DNA of 9,474 nt from Bdellovibrionales bacterium. GTDB taxonomy: Bacteria > Bdellovibrionota > Bacteriovoracia > Bacteriovoracales > Bacteriovoracaceae. Shown in pieces: positions 1 through 6,863 of the stretch. Every line of letters begins with the position of its first letter. Within the stretch, counting starts at the first letter, position 1. Position numbers and translations under genes: made by a program. The stretch is taken from positions 1 through 9,474 of the forward strand of contig SXUH01000082.1 of the NCBI GenBank assembly GCA_005791855.1. Direction: 5' to 3'. The notes beneath the pieces are model-generated. The model worked only from the letters and a program-made list of their open reading frames with translations. It was not told the DNA's origin and searched no databases.

Positions 1-40
1 CGTCCCACGCGAGGGGCCCGGCCACTGCGATCGGGTTCAT
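1..40 (-). CDS. 5' end of an unidentified gene of the carotenoid operon (partial)
   Basis: An ATG at 40-38 on the minus strand overlaps the TGA stop of crtY in the sequence ATGA. It opens a frame that stays open to the window edge and reads MNPIAVAGPLAWD. The ATGA overlap is the same junction type seen between the two genes at 1855-1858, which supports a real, translationally coupled downstream gene. No clear Shine-Dalgarno sequence is visible, as is common at coupled starts. Thirteen residues are too few to identify the product. By position it may belong to the carotenoid operon, but that is inference. Confidence 0.6.
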   Translation of the reverse strand, partial: MNPIAVAGPLAWD

Positions 41-1155
41 GTCGGCACCGCCCATCTGTTGTTTGAGTTCAGGAGGATCTGCATGGCCTTGTTCACCGGG
101 ACCGGCGGCTTTCCGACGAAGATCCGGACCTTGTCGAGGGCCCCTAACTCTCCCCGGTAGAACCGTTCGATGAGGCCCGGAGAGAGCTGGTAGAAGTGCT
201 CGAAGATCCGGTACCGCTGGTCCGGGATCGCCGCTTCGAAGAGGAGCTGGTTGAGGGTCCGGAAGAACCCGCGGTTCTTCTCCCGCTCGAACCGGTAGTC
301 GCTGACGATGGCTTCGACGGCTCCGAAGGTGAGGTCGGAGGCGGCGATGCGGTCGATGACCCGGACGGCGTCCGGGAGCGAGTAGCCGGTGGTGTCGTGG
401 AAGATCCCGGCGAGGTTGATGGTGTCCTTCGCCTCGTGGTAGGTCGCGCTGGAGTACGGGATCGGCAGCGAGCCGCTCTCTTCCCGGAGGACTTCCTCGA
501 CGACCCACCCCTTCGACGAGATGAGCTCCAGGACCTCGTCCCGCACGGCCTCGACGTCGAGGTGAGCGAGGTTAGAGTACCTCGTGTCTTCGACCAGGAT
601 CGTGTCGTGGCTGAACGGGAGGTAGTAGATGAAGCGGTACCCGTCGACCTGTTCGACCTTCGCGTCCATGAGGACCGGAAGCGTAAGGCCATGTGGCTCT
701 CGCAGCCGGACCTCGAGGCCCACGAACTTCTGGTAGCCGCCGGCGAGGAACTGGCACCTGTTGCGGGCGTCGAAGACGAGGCCCGCGTCCGTCCTCAGGT
801 CCTCGGCGGAGACCGGCTTCCCGAGCGAGTAGGATTCCGGGGCAAGGGTGCTCTGGAGGATCTGGTTAAACTTTTTCGCGGTGATGGTGTGGTACGGGGC
901 CTTCACTTCCTTCCGGTAGGCCGGGAAGTCCACGTGGTACCCGGGCCAGGACCGAGTGACGAAGGGCCTGATCCACCGGAGGGCCTCCGGTGCGAGATCC
1001 GTTTCGTGGAACGACCAGGTGTGGTTTCCTCCGAAGGCGTCTTCCTTTTCGATGAGCTTGAACCGCACGTCCGGCCTCCGGGTCCGCAGGCGATAGGCGA
1101 GGAGCCCGCCCCAGAGCCCTCCGCCCAGGATGGTGAGAGAATTATTTCTTTCCAA
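37..1155 (-). CDS. crtY: Lycopene beta-cyclase, CrtY type
   Basis: CrtY cyclises the ends of lycopene to beta-ionone rings, the step that commits lycopene to beta-carotene and its derivatives; the enzyme is membrane-associated and uses a flavin. The 372-residue length fits the family. An N-terminal dinucleotide-binding stretch (LGGGLWGG, about residues 10-17) is followed by GGNHTWSFH (42-50), QKFVG (142-146), YRFIYYLPFS (173-182) with VEDTRY (188-193), LPIP (230-233), FHDTTGYSLP (252-261), FFRTLN (297-302) and the C-terminal GKPPVPV (348-354). All of these match the classical proteobacterial CrtY pattern. The start is TTG: a perfect AGGAGG at 1166-1161 lies 5 nt upstream, inside the end of the hydroxylase gene, and the next codons lead straight into the nucleotide-binding motif. 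The gene overlaps the upstream hydroxylase gene by 14 nt and the downstream gene by 4 nt. Identification is very secure; ring specificity (beta) is inferred from family resemblance. Confidence 0.95.
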   Translation of the reverse strand: MERNNSLTILGGGLWGGLLAYRLRTRRPDVRFKLIEKEDAFGGNHTWSFHETDLAPEALRWIRPFVTRSWPGYHVDFPAYRKEVKAPYHTITAKKFNQILQSTLAPESYSLGKPVSAEDLRTDAGLVFDARNRCQFLAGGYQKFVGLEVRLREPHGLTLPVLMDAKVEQVDGYRFIYYLPFSHDTILVEDTRYSNLAHLDVEAVRDEVLELISSKGWVVEEVLREESGSLPIPYSSATYHEAKDTINLAGIFHDTTGYSLPDAVRVIDRIAASDLTFGAVEAIVSDYRFEREKNRGFFRTLNQLLFEAAIPDQRYRIFEHFYQLSPGLIERFYRGELGALDKVRIFVGKPPVPVNKAMQILLNSNNRWAVPT

Positions 1156-1858
1156 AACGACCTCCTGATTCGGTTTGCATGAGGTGGTCCCACCAGGTGA
1201 AGTAGAGACCGTAGTTCACGGTGATGTTTCGATGGTGCGCTTGGTGGTGGGTCGCGGAGATGAGGCCGAAGCGTCTCTCCAGGAACGCCGGGTAGAGTTC
1301 GTAGCCCAGGTGGTTGAGGAGCCCGAGGACGCTCATGAGCAGGAGAAAGAGCAGCAGCAGGAGCCAGTGGATCGGGACGAGGACGACGAGCACCGGGAGG
1401 ATGAGCGCCTGGATGAGGGCTTCCGCCGGATGGAAGGAGAACGAGGTCCAGGCCGTGGGCCTGCGCGACTGGTGGTGCGCCCGGTGGATGGAGAACGCGT
1501 ACCGGTGCATGAGGACGTGGGTCCAGTAGAAGTAGGTATCATGGATTAGGAGGTAGGCCGCGAGGGAGAGGAGGGAGAGCGCCGTCACCGGTCCCGTGTG
1601 GATCTTCGTAAGCCCGGCCCTCCAGAGGAAGATCAGGACCGTCCCCGCGAGGGCGAAGACGAGGGAACTCAGCACCGACCACTTGATGTCCCTCCGGACC
1701 ATGGCCCCGTCAACCGCGCCGGGCTCGATCGGCGTTCCGAGCCTCCCCCGGAGAAGGTGCATGCTCCCCGCGAGGACGAAGTACCGCACGACCATGATCG
1801 CCGAGAGGATCAGGAAGGTGGGGAGGAAGCCGAACGCCGGTAGGTCGAAGCTCGTCAT
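1142..1858 (-). CDS. Membrane fatty-acid hydroxylase superfamily protein, probable carotenoid hydroxylase
   Basis: A 238-residue di-iron membrane oxygenase of the fatty-acid hydroxylase/sterol desaturase superfamily. The expected histidine clusters are visible: HDTYFYWTH with a following MHR (residues 106-119), HRAHH (125-129), a single H at 183 in NHLG, and HHQAHH (204-209). Hydrophobic segments lie at about 10-30, 62-80, 92-106 and 150-180, placing the histidines at the cytoplasmic face in the usual model. The start is the ATG at 1858-1856, which overlaps the stop of the upstream DUF2141 gene as ATGA. It runs into crtY with a 14-nt overlap. The family includes CrtZ beta-carotene hydroxylase and sterol and fatty-acid hydroxylases. 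Because it directly precedes crtY, hydroxylation of the ionone ring is the best guess, but substrate and position cannot be read from the sequence, so no gene symbol is given. Confidence 0.85.
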   Translation of the reverse strand: MTSFDLPAFGFLPTFLILSAIMVVRYFVLAGSMHLLRGRLGTPIEPGAVDGAMVRRDIKWSVLSSLVFALAGTVLIFLWRAGLTKIHTGPVTALSLLSLAAYLLIHDTYFYWTHVLMHRYAFSIHRAHHQSRRPTAWTSFSFHPAEALIQALILPVLVVLVPIHWLLLLLFLLLMSVLGLLNHLGYELYPAFLERRFGLISATHHQAHHRNITVNYGLYFTWWDHLMQTESGGRFGKK

Positions 1859-2280
1859 AGGATCTTCTTCAGCTTCACTTCCACCGCCGTCCCGTCCCCG
1901 ACCGTGATGGCGGCGTCGTCGAAGTCCGGTGGCCCGAAGTAGATCCGGGGGTTGGAGGAGAAGCCGAAGGACTCCTTCGGCATCCCGAGGAAGTTCGTGT
2001 CGAGCTTCTCGTTCTTGTTCTCGTCGTGGAAGACGGAGAGCGCGTACTCCCCGGGCTCGAGGCCCTCGAAGGTCAGCTCCGCTTCAGACGAGGCCAGGTC
2101 GAGGGCTCCCCCCTTCACGCTCTTCTCCGGCTGGTCGGGGAACCCCTTCGGGTCTTTGAACAGGAGGTACTTGATCTCTCCCTTCTTGGACGGAAGGTCC
2201 TTGAAGCTCACGTGGAGAGACGCGGAGAAGCTCATAGAAGAAAACACCGCAATGAATGCCAAAGTAGCGATCTGGTACAT
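1855..2280 (-). CDS. Exported DUF2141 family protein
   Basis: A 141-residue secreted protein starting at the ATG at 2280-2278. A longer frame begins at 2355, but the inner start is preferred: a GAGGGAG ribosome-binding sequence lies just upstream, and residues 1-20 form a good signal peptide (hydrophobic core TLAFIAVF, cleavage after SFSA). The mature part is a beta-rich domain containing GLEPGEYALSVFHDENKN (about 73-90) and NFLGMPKESFGFSN-like residues (96-110), the signature pattern of DUF2141. The molecular function of the family is not established. It is the first gene of the carotenoid operon and its stop overlaps the hydroxylase start, so it is co-transcribed and probably linked to handling, localising or protecting the pigment in the envelope. 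That role is inference from position. Confidence 0.85.
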   Translation of the reverse strand: MYQIATLAFIAVFSSMSFSASLHVSFKDLPSKKGEIKYLLFKDPKGFPDQPEKSVKGGALDLASSEAELTFEGLEPGEYALSVFHDENKNEKLDTNFLGMPKESFGFSSNPRIYFGPPDFDDAAITVGDGTAVEVKLKKIL

Positions 2281-2308
2281 GGTTCTCCCTCTTGAATGCA
2301 AGGGTAAA

Positions 2309-2338
2309 AATATATCCAATCTTGCATGGGGCTGACAT
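2309..2338 (-). promoter_or_regulatory. Candidate sigma-70 promoter of the carotenoid operon
   Basis: On the minus strand, ATGTCA (2338-2333, four of six matches to the -35 consensus) is followed after 18 nt by TATATT (2314-2309, five of six matches to the -10 consensus). Transcription would start near 2302 and give a leader of about 20 nt that includes the GAGGGAG ribosome-binding sequence of the DUF2141 gene. The spacer is one base longer than optimal and the -35 box is modest. Confidence 0.35.
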
Positions 2339-2563
2339 GAATTAATCTTGGACAAAAGTTAATCTTTCTTAACGTTAGACTCGTGGAGTTGAAGCTTCAA
2401 AAAAATCCATCCAATTTTTTTGTGTGTTTTAAAATGAGCCTTCAAAACATTCTCTCGCCGTACTTTGTGCCGATAAAAGTGGTCGTATTGATTAAAGTAT
2501 CCATCTCTCTAGTTCAGTCGATCCAATCCTTTCAGCTACTTACTAATCGCGGATGCATCAACT

Positions 2564-2569
2564 TATACT
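2564..2569 (+). promoter_or_regulatory. Candidate -10 box of the RCC1-repeat gene (possibly leaderless)
   Basis: TATACT matches the -10 consensus at five of six positions and ends 6 nt before the ATG at 2576, so the predicted transcription start falls on or next to the start codon. No Shine-Dalgarno sequence precedes that ATG, which fits a leaderless transcript. The -35 region is poor (TTACTA at 2540-2545), so this is tentative. Confidence 0.3.
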
Positions 2570-2575
2570 TTTCAT

Positions 2576-5001
2576 ATGAAAAGGAACACTCTCCTCACTA
2601 CCCTCTTACTCCTAACCCTTTCCTGGGTTGTGTCCAAGAGGGAAGCTTCGTCGTCCCGGCGAAGGTGGTGTCAAACACACCGACGTCCTACGTCGGCGGA
2701 ACCATCCAGAACCTCCAGGTCGGCTACGATTCGACCTGCCTCCAGCGGCAGAACGGGGTCGAGTGCTGGGGAGCGAACTCGAGGGGCCAGCTCGGAAACG
2801 GATCCCTGGACTTCTCCTTCACACCGACGCGGGTAAAGGGCGTTGACGGCGTGGGCTACCTCACCGGCATCAAGTCCCTTCAGACGAACTCTTACTACAA
2901 CGGCCGGACCTGTGTTGTCCTCGCCAGCGGAAAGGTCGCGTGCTGGGGCTTCGACTCGACCAAGCCGTATCCGATGATGGTCAAGGCCTTCGGAGGTGCC
3001 GACCTCGAAGACGTGGTGGAGGCGGCCCCGCTCCAGTCCGGAGGCTGCGCTCGTAAGAGTGACAAGACCGTCTGGTGCTGGGGCGACAATGCCCACGGGC
3101 AACTCGGGAACGCGACCAACGTTACTTCGCAAGAAGCCGTCCAGGTGGTCGGCGTCGGCGGCGTCGGGTTCCTCACTGACGTGAAGCAGATCTCCACCTC
3201 GGGCATCACCACCTGCGCCCTCCTCGAGAGCACCGAAGCGGTCTGCTGGGGCTACGGAGGCTACGGTGCCATCGGGAACAACGGGTGGGGCAGCGTGAAC
3301 ACCCCCGCCTACGTCCGGAACACCGCCGGGACCGCGAACCTCAGCGGCATCCGGTCCCTCTACTCCGTGAAGTACTTCTCGAACTCCGCCGTCATGAGTG
3401 ACGGAACCGTCTTCACCTGGGGCTGCGGCTGGGGCCACTTCGGAAACGGGAACTCCGGCAACTACGCGCTCCCGCAGCAGATGATGAACCCGGACGGAGT
3501 CACTCCGTTCACCGACGTCGTCCGCGGCTGGGGCGGGTACCTGCACGCCAGCGTCCAGAAGAGCTCCGGCGACCTCTACTGCCTCGGCGGGTTCGGGTCT
3601 CACTACGGCTCGAACGGCTCCGGGTCGCTGACCAACTCCTACTACCCGGTACCGGTGAAGAACTCGAGCAACACGGGGAACCTCGCAGGCGTGCGGGATC
3701 TGAGCCTCGGCCTCCACACGACCTGCGCTCTCATGAGCGGAACGGAAGTGAAGTGCTGGGGGGACAACATGTCGGGCGTCCTCGGCGTCACCTCGACCCC
3801 AGCCGGGTACTCCACCTACCCGGCGGAGACCCTGAGTTCGGTCTCGGACATTCCGAGCCGCGGGTTCATGGCCCAGTGTACGCTCCAGTCGGACTCGTCG
3901 GTGAAGTGCTTCGGGTACAACGGCTACGGCGAAGTCGGGAACAACGCCACGGGGATGGCGTGGACTCCGGCCACGGTGCCGGATCCGGCGCTTGCCCCCC
4001 TCACGGGAGTCACGAAGATCTCCTCCTACTACCTCCAGGCCTGCGCCGTGATGAGTGATTCGACGGCGAAGTGCTGGGGCTATAACAACCTCGGCCGACT
4101 CGGGGACAACACGACGACGAACCGGTCCGTGGCGACGGCGGTGAAGGACGAGACGGGCCTCGCCGACCTCACCGACGTGGTCGAGATCCACATCGGCTCG
4201 ACCGCGACCTACGCGCTCCGGGGCGACGGCCGCGTCTCCGCCTGGGGGAAGAACTCCGACTACAACCAACTCGGGAACGGGACCGCGGTCAACAGCCCGA
4301 TCCCGGTCTACGCGAGGAACTCGACGAACACGGCGGACCTCTCCGGGGTCTCCCAGCTCGTCGCCGGGGGAGACCACGGCTGCGTGGTCAAGCTCGACAA
4401 GACGGTGCAGTGCTGGGGGGCAAACAACGTGGGCCAGCTCGGGGACAACACGACCACCAACCGGAGCCTCCCGGTGACGGTGAAGGACTCCACCGGGACA
4501 GGAGTCCTGAGTAACGTCGAGCAGATCGCCGCGGGTGGAGGATTCACGTGTGCTAAGACCGCCGACAACACCATGTGGTGCTGGGGCCGCAACACCTCCG
4601 GCGCCCTCGGAAACGGGACCGTCGTGAACAGCTCGCTCCCGGTCCAGGTTCTGGATGCCTCGGGCGCGGCGCCGCTCGCCGACGTCGATGAGATCTTCGC
4701 CGGGCCCGCCAACACCTGCGCGAAGCTCTACTCCGGAGACCTCTACTGCTGGGGCGACCGGGCCTATGGCCAGCTCATGAAGATCAGCTCTACGCCAGCC
4801 TCCCTCCCGGTGCGGATCAACTCCTCCCTCGCCGGAGCGGCCTTTACCGGCGTGAGCAAGGTTTCGATCAGTAACTACAACATGTGCGCCCTGAGCACCT
4901 CGGGGAAGGTCCACTGCTGGGGCCAGAACCAGTACGGGATCAACGGCGCGGGCGACGTGAACCGGACCGGGCTCCCGGCGACGATCACGCTGCCGCCGTA
5001 A
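2576..5001 (+). CDS. Secreted RCC1-repeat beta-propeller protein with a frame break in its signal peptide
   Basis: Fourteen RCC1-type repeats are visible, each ending in a version of CWGxNxxGQLGNG; by cysteine/tryptophan motif position they start near 2764, 2941, 3076, 3244, 3418, 3586, 3754, 3907, 4072, 4243, 4411, 4579, 4747 and 4915. Fourteen blades would fit two seven-bladed propellers. Most blades carry a cysteine pair (TCALxxxxxVxCWG), suggesting disulfides and an exported protein. The body reads in frame with codons at 2620 onward to the TAA at 4999-5001. A convincing signal peptide start, MKRNTLLTTLLLLTL, begins at the ATG at 2576 but lies one frame off. After about 2620 the body frame gives FLGCVQEG, which looks like a lipobox with the lipidated cysteine at codon 2629-2631. 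One base missing between about 2612 and 2628 would explain this. The body frame also runs back uninterrupted to a GTG at 2383, but that extension looks non-coding. Binding partner and role are unknown. Confidence 0.8.
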
Positions 5002-5018
5002 AAATTCCTCTCCACCCT

Positions 5019-5046
5019 TTGATTTCCTTTCGAAGACTGCTAGATT
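5019..5046 (+). promoter_or_regulatory. Candidate sigma-70 promoter of apt
   Basis: TTGATT (5019-5024) is separated by 16 nt from TAGATT (5041-5046). Each box matches its consensus at four of six positions. The predicted start near 5053 gives a short leader that contains the GGGAGG ribosome-binding sequence at 5061-5066. The same -10 hexamer, TAGATT, occurs in the tRNA promoter of this window. This implies apt is transcribed independently of the RCC1 gene. Confidence 0.5.
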
Positions 5047-5070
5047 GGGGGTTCACCACAGGGAGGGTCC

Positions 5071-5571
5071 ATGCATCCGTTTGAATCGCACATCCGTAAC
5101 GTCCCGGACTTCCCGAAGGCCGGGATCATCTTCAAAGACATCACTCCGCTCCTCCAGGACCGCCTCTCCGAGGTCGTCGCCGCCATGTGCGCGGACATCG
5201 ACTGGAACGAGGTCGACTACGTCGTCGGCATCGAGGCCCGCGGCTTCGTCCTGGGTGCGGCCATGGCCCAGCTCAAGGGGAAAGGCTTCATCCCCATGCG
5301 GAAGAAGGGGAAGCTGCCGCCGCCGGTGATCGCCGAGACCTACACCCTGGAGTACGGCACGGACACCCTGGAGATGATCCAGAACCAGAAGCCGGGCCGG
5401 GTGGTCCTGGTGGACGACGTCCTCGCCACCGGAGGTACCCTCCGCGCGGGGATGAAGCTCTGTGAGAAGAACAAGCTCGAGGTCAAGGCCCTCGCCCTCC
5501 TCATTAACCTGACCTTTTTGAATAAGTTTAAGGAAGATGGCCTACCGGTCAAATCTGTCCTGAACTACTAG
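5071..5571 (+). CDS. apt: Adenine phosphoribosyltransferase
   Basis: This cytoplasmic purine-salvage enzyme converts adenine and PRPP to AMP and pyrophosphate. At 166 residues it is slightly short for the family but complete. Visible family blocks are FPKAGIIFKDITPLL (14-28), GIEARGF (53-59), IPMRKKGKLP (74-83) with the flexible-loop segment YTLEYGTDTLEM (91-102), and the PRPP-binding motif VVLVDDVLATGGT (111-123) with its paired aspartates. The ATG start has GGGAGG 4 nt upstream. The upstream gene ends 69 nt away with a promoter candidate between. The last 20 or so codons are noticeably more AT-rich than the body. The annotation is secure; the closest alternatives, xanthine or hypoxanthine phosphoribosyltransferases, lack this GIEARGF/YxLEYG combination. 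Confidence 0.96.
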   Translation: MHPFESHIRNVPDFPKAGIIFKDITPLLQDRLSEVVAAMCADIDWNEVDYVVGIEARGFVLGAAMAQLKGKGFIPMRKKGKLPPPVIAETYTLEYGTDTLEMIQNQKPGRVVLVDDVLATGGTLRAGMKLCEKNKLEVKALALLINLTFLNKFKEDGLPVKSVLNY

Positions 5572-5591
5572 TCACTTTTAAACTTCCCAAA

Positions 5592-6863
5592 ATGGTTTAC
5601 ACTTTGAAAATGTGGATCATTTTGGGACTCTTCTTTTCGGTCACCGCTTCGGCCCTCGAGCCCTTCGAGAGCATCAAGGGCGTGAAGATCCTCCGGGCCC
5701 TCCCCGGGAACGTCGTCCTCCTGAACCGCGGTCTGGAAGACGGCCTCCAGAGGAACGACCACATCAAGCTCTCGAACGACGTCCAGGGCTACAGCTCCCG
5801 GGCCATCTGCCTCCGGGCGTCCGCGGAGGCCTCCTACTGGAAGCTCTACCGCGTCCCCTACGCCGAGGCCTTCTCCCAGGACTACGAGTACACCATCTCC
5901 GGCATGGCCGACCGGGAGATCCCGTACCCGCAGGCCAAGCTCCGGGACATCGAGCACGAGATCCGCGAGCCGAAGAAGAAAGCCGACGCTGGCCCCGATC
6001 CGTTCGTGGTGAAGCCGGACCTTCCAGAGAAGCTCACGGAGAGAGACCTGCTTGAGACCCTGGGTCCGGAGAAGCGCAGGCTCTTCACCGAGCAGGCGCT
6101 GAACCGTGATCAGCTCCGGCGGGACCTCGAGGAGTACCGCCTCTCCGTCTACGCCTCCCCGTTCGTCCGGCAGACGATCAACCAGGGCGAGAGCCTGCGC
6201 TACGGCTTCCGCGGCGGGAACCTCGGATCCAAGTACCGCTTCCTCACTCAGTTCGAGCAGCAGCAGTCGAAGATGCGGGACCCGGTCACGAAGGACTCCG
6301 TCTCCACCCGGAGCACCACCGGCCAGGCCCAGTTCATCATCCACCGCCTGAGTCCCGGGATCTCCTCCCTGAGCCTCGTGAACTACACCTCGACCCGCTT
6401 CAGCCAGCTCGCCACTCCCAAAGCGCACTGGCAGGTGGGGCCCCTCGGCTTCACCTGGCACCTCTTCGAATCAAGGAACTGGGAGTACTTCGACCTGAGC
6501 TACGTCCCACTCTACGACTACCGGCAGACCGAGACCTTCGACCAAAACGGCGCCGTCGACGTGGACAAGCAGACCGGCTTCCGCCATGGCCTGCGGCTCG
6601 CGACCAAGACTCGCCTCAACGAGAGAGTGGCGCTGGAGAACCTCCTCTGGGTCCGCCCCTTCCAGGACATGGCGACCTGGACGGTGGACCGGAAGGACCT
6701 GAACCTCGTCGCCGACGTGAAGCTCGTGGTGAACGTGACGGAGGACCTCTTCCTCGACTACAACCTCGTCTACCAACGGGACAAGCTCTGGCGGACCCTG
6801 AGTAACCTGCCGGAGACCAACGTGATCAACTCCCTGAACCTCCGCTACGACATCGACCTCTAG
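5592..6863 (+). CDS. Outer-membrane beta-barrel protein with DUF481-like C-terminal part
   Basis: A 423-residue exported protein. A signal peptide covers residues 1-21 (hydrophobic core WIILGLFFSV, cleavage after TASA). Two starts are possible: the ATG at 5592 gives a positively charged n-region (MVYTLK), whereas the ATG at 5610 removes it; neither has a clear ribosome-binding sequence. Residues 28-62 (GVKILRALPGNVVLLNRG, then LEDGLQRNDHIKL) look like a small beta domain of the kind that follows export signals in some envelope proteins. A charged, probably helical linker occupies about 115-185. From about 200 the alternating hydrophobic, aromatic-rich strands resemble a barrel; the stretch from about 285 (HLFESRNWEYFDLSYVPLYD) through the repeated strands to the C-terminal LNLRYDIDL is reminiscent of DUF481 outer-membrane proteins. 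The last residue is leucine rather than the usual aromatic. Function unknown; family assignment is by eye. Confidence 0.75.
   Translation: MVYTLKMWIILGLFFSVTASALEPFESIKGVKILRALPGNVVLLNRGLEDGLQRNDHIKLSNDVQGYSSRAICLRASAEASYWKLYRVPYAEAFSQDYEYTISGMADREIPYPQAKLRDIEHEIREPKKKADAGPDPFVVKPDLPEKLTERDLLETLGPEKRRLFTEQALNRDQLRRDLEEYRLSVYASPFVRQTINQGESLRYGFRGGNLGSKYRFLTQFEQQQSKMRDPVTKDSVSTRSTTGQAQFIIHRLSPGISSLSLVNYTSTRFSQLATPKAHWQVGPLGFTWHLFESRNWEYFDLSYVPLYDYRQTETFDQNGAVDVDKQTGFRHGLRLATKTRLNERVALENLLWVRPFQDMATWTVDRKDLNLVADVKLVVNVTEDLFLDYNLVYQRDKLWRTLSNLPETNVINSLNLRYDIDL

Larger units (their letters stand above)
2281..2575. other. AT-rich divergent intergenic spacer
   Basis: This spacer separates the minus-strand carotenoid operon from the plus-strand RCC1-repeat gene. 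It is much more AT-rich than the flanking genes. An open frame on the plus strand extends the RCC1 frame back to a GTG at 2383, but the residues it would encode are compositionally unlike the rest of the protein and no ribosome-binding sequence precedes either the GTG or the in-frame ATG at 2434. I therefore treat it as non-coding. The only structures seen are the operon promoter candidate, a small TAACGTTA palindrome at 2370-2377 and a weak -10-like box near its right end. No RNA gene or terminator was recognised. Confidence 0.6.

Noticed and set aside
196..1182. A 328-codon plus-strand frame opposite crtY
   Set aside because: The minus-strand frame is an unmistakable CrtY; the plus-strand product is a low-complexity Asp/Glu/Val/Arg-rich shadow.
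2383..2575. N-terminal extension of the RCC1 frame from the GTG at 2383 or ATG at 2434
   Set aside because: The DNA is AT-rich like a spacer, there is no ribosome-binding sequence, and the residues form no proper signal peptide at the N-terminus. A good signal peptide exists in the other frame at 2576.
2615..2626. Programmed -1 frameshift at the CCCTTTC run in the RCC1 gene
   Set aside because: The run is out of phase for a classical X XXY YYZ slip from the signal-peptide frame (codons read ACC CTT TCC), and no stimulatory structure was seen. A missing base is simpler.
2671..4914. A 747-codon open frame on the minus strand, antisense to the RCC1 gene
   Set aside because: It is a by-product of GC-rich codon bias and the repeats of the RCC1 gene. 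Its product is Val/Gly/Arg/His-rich with no recognisable domain, while the plus-strand frame shows clear RCC1 motifs.
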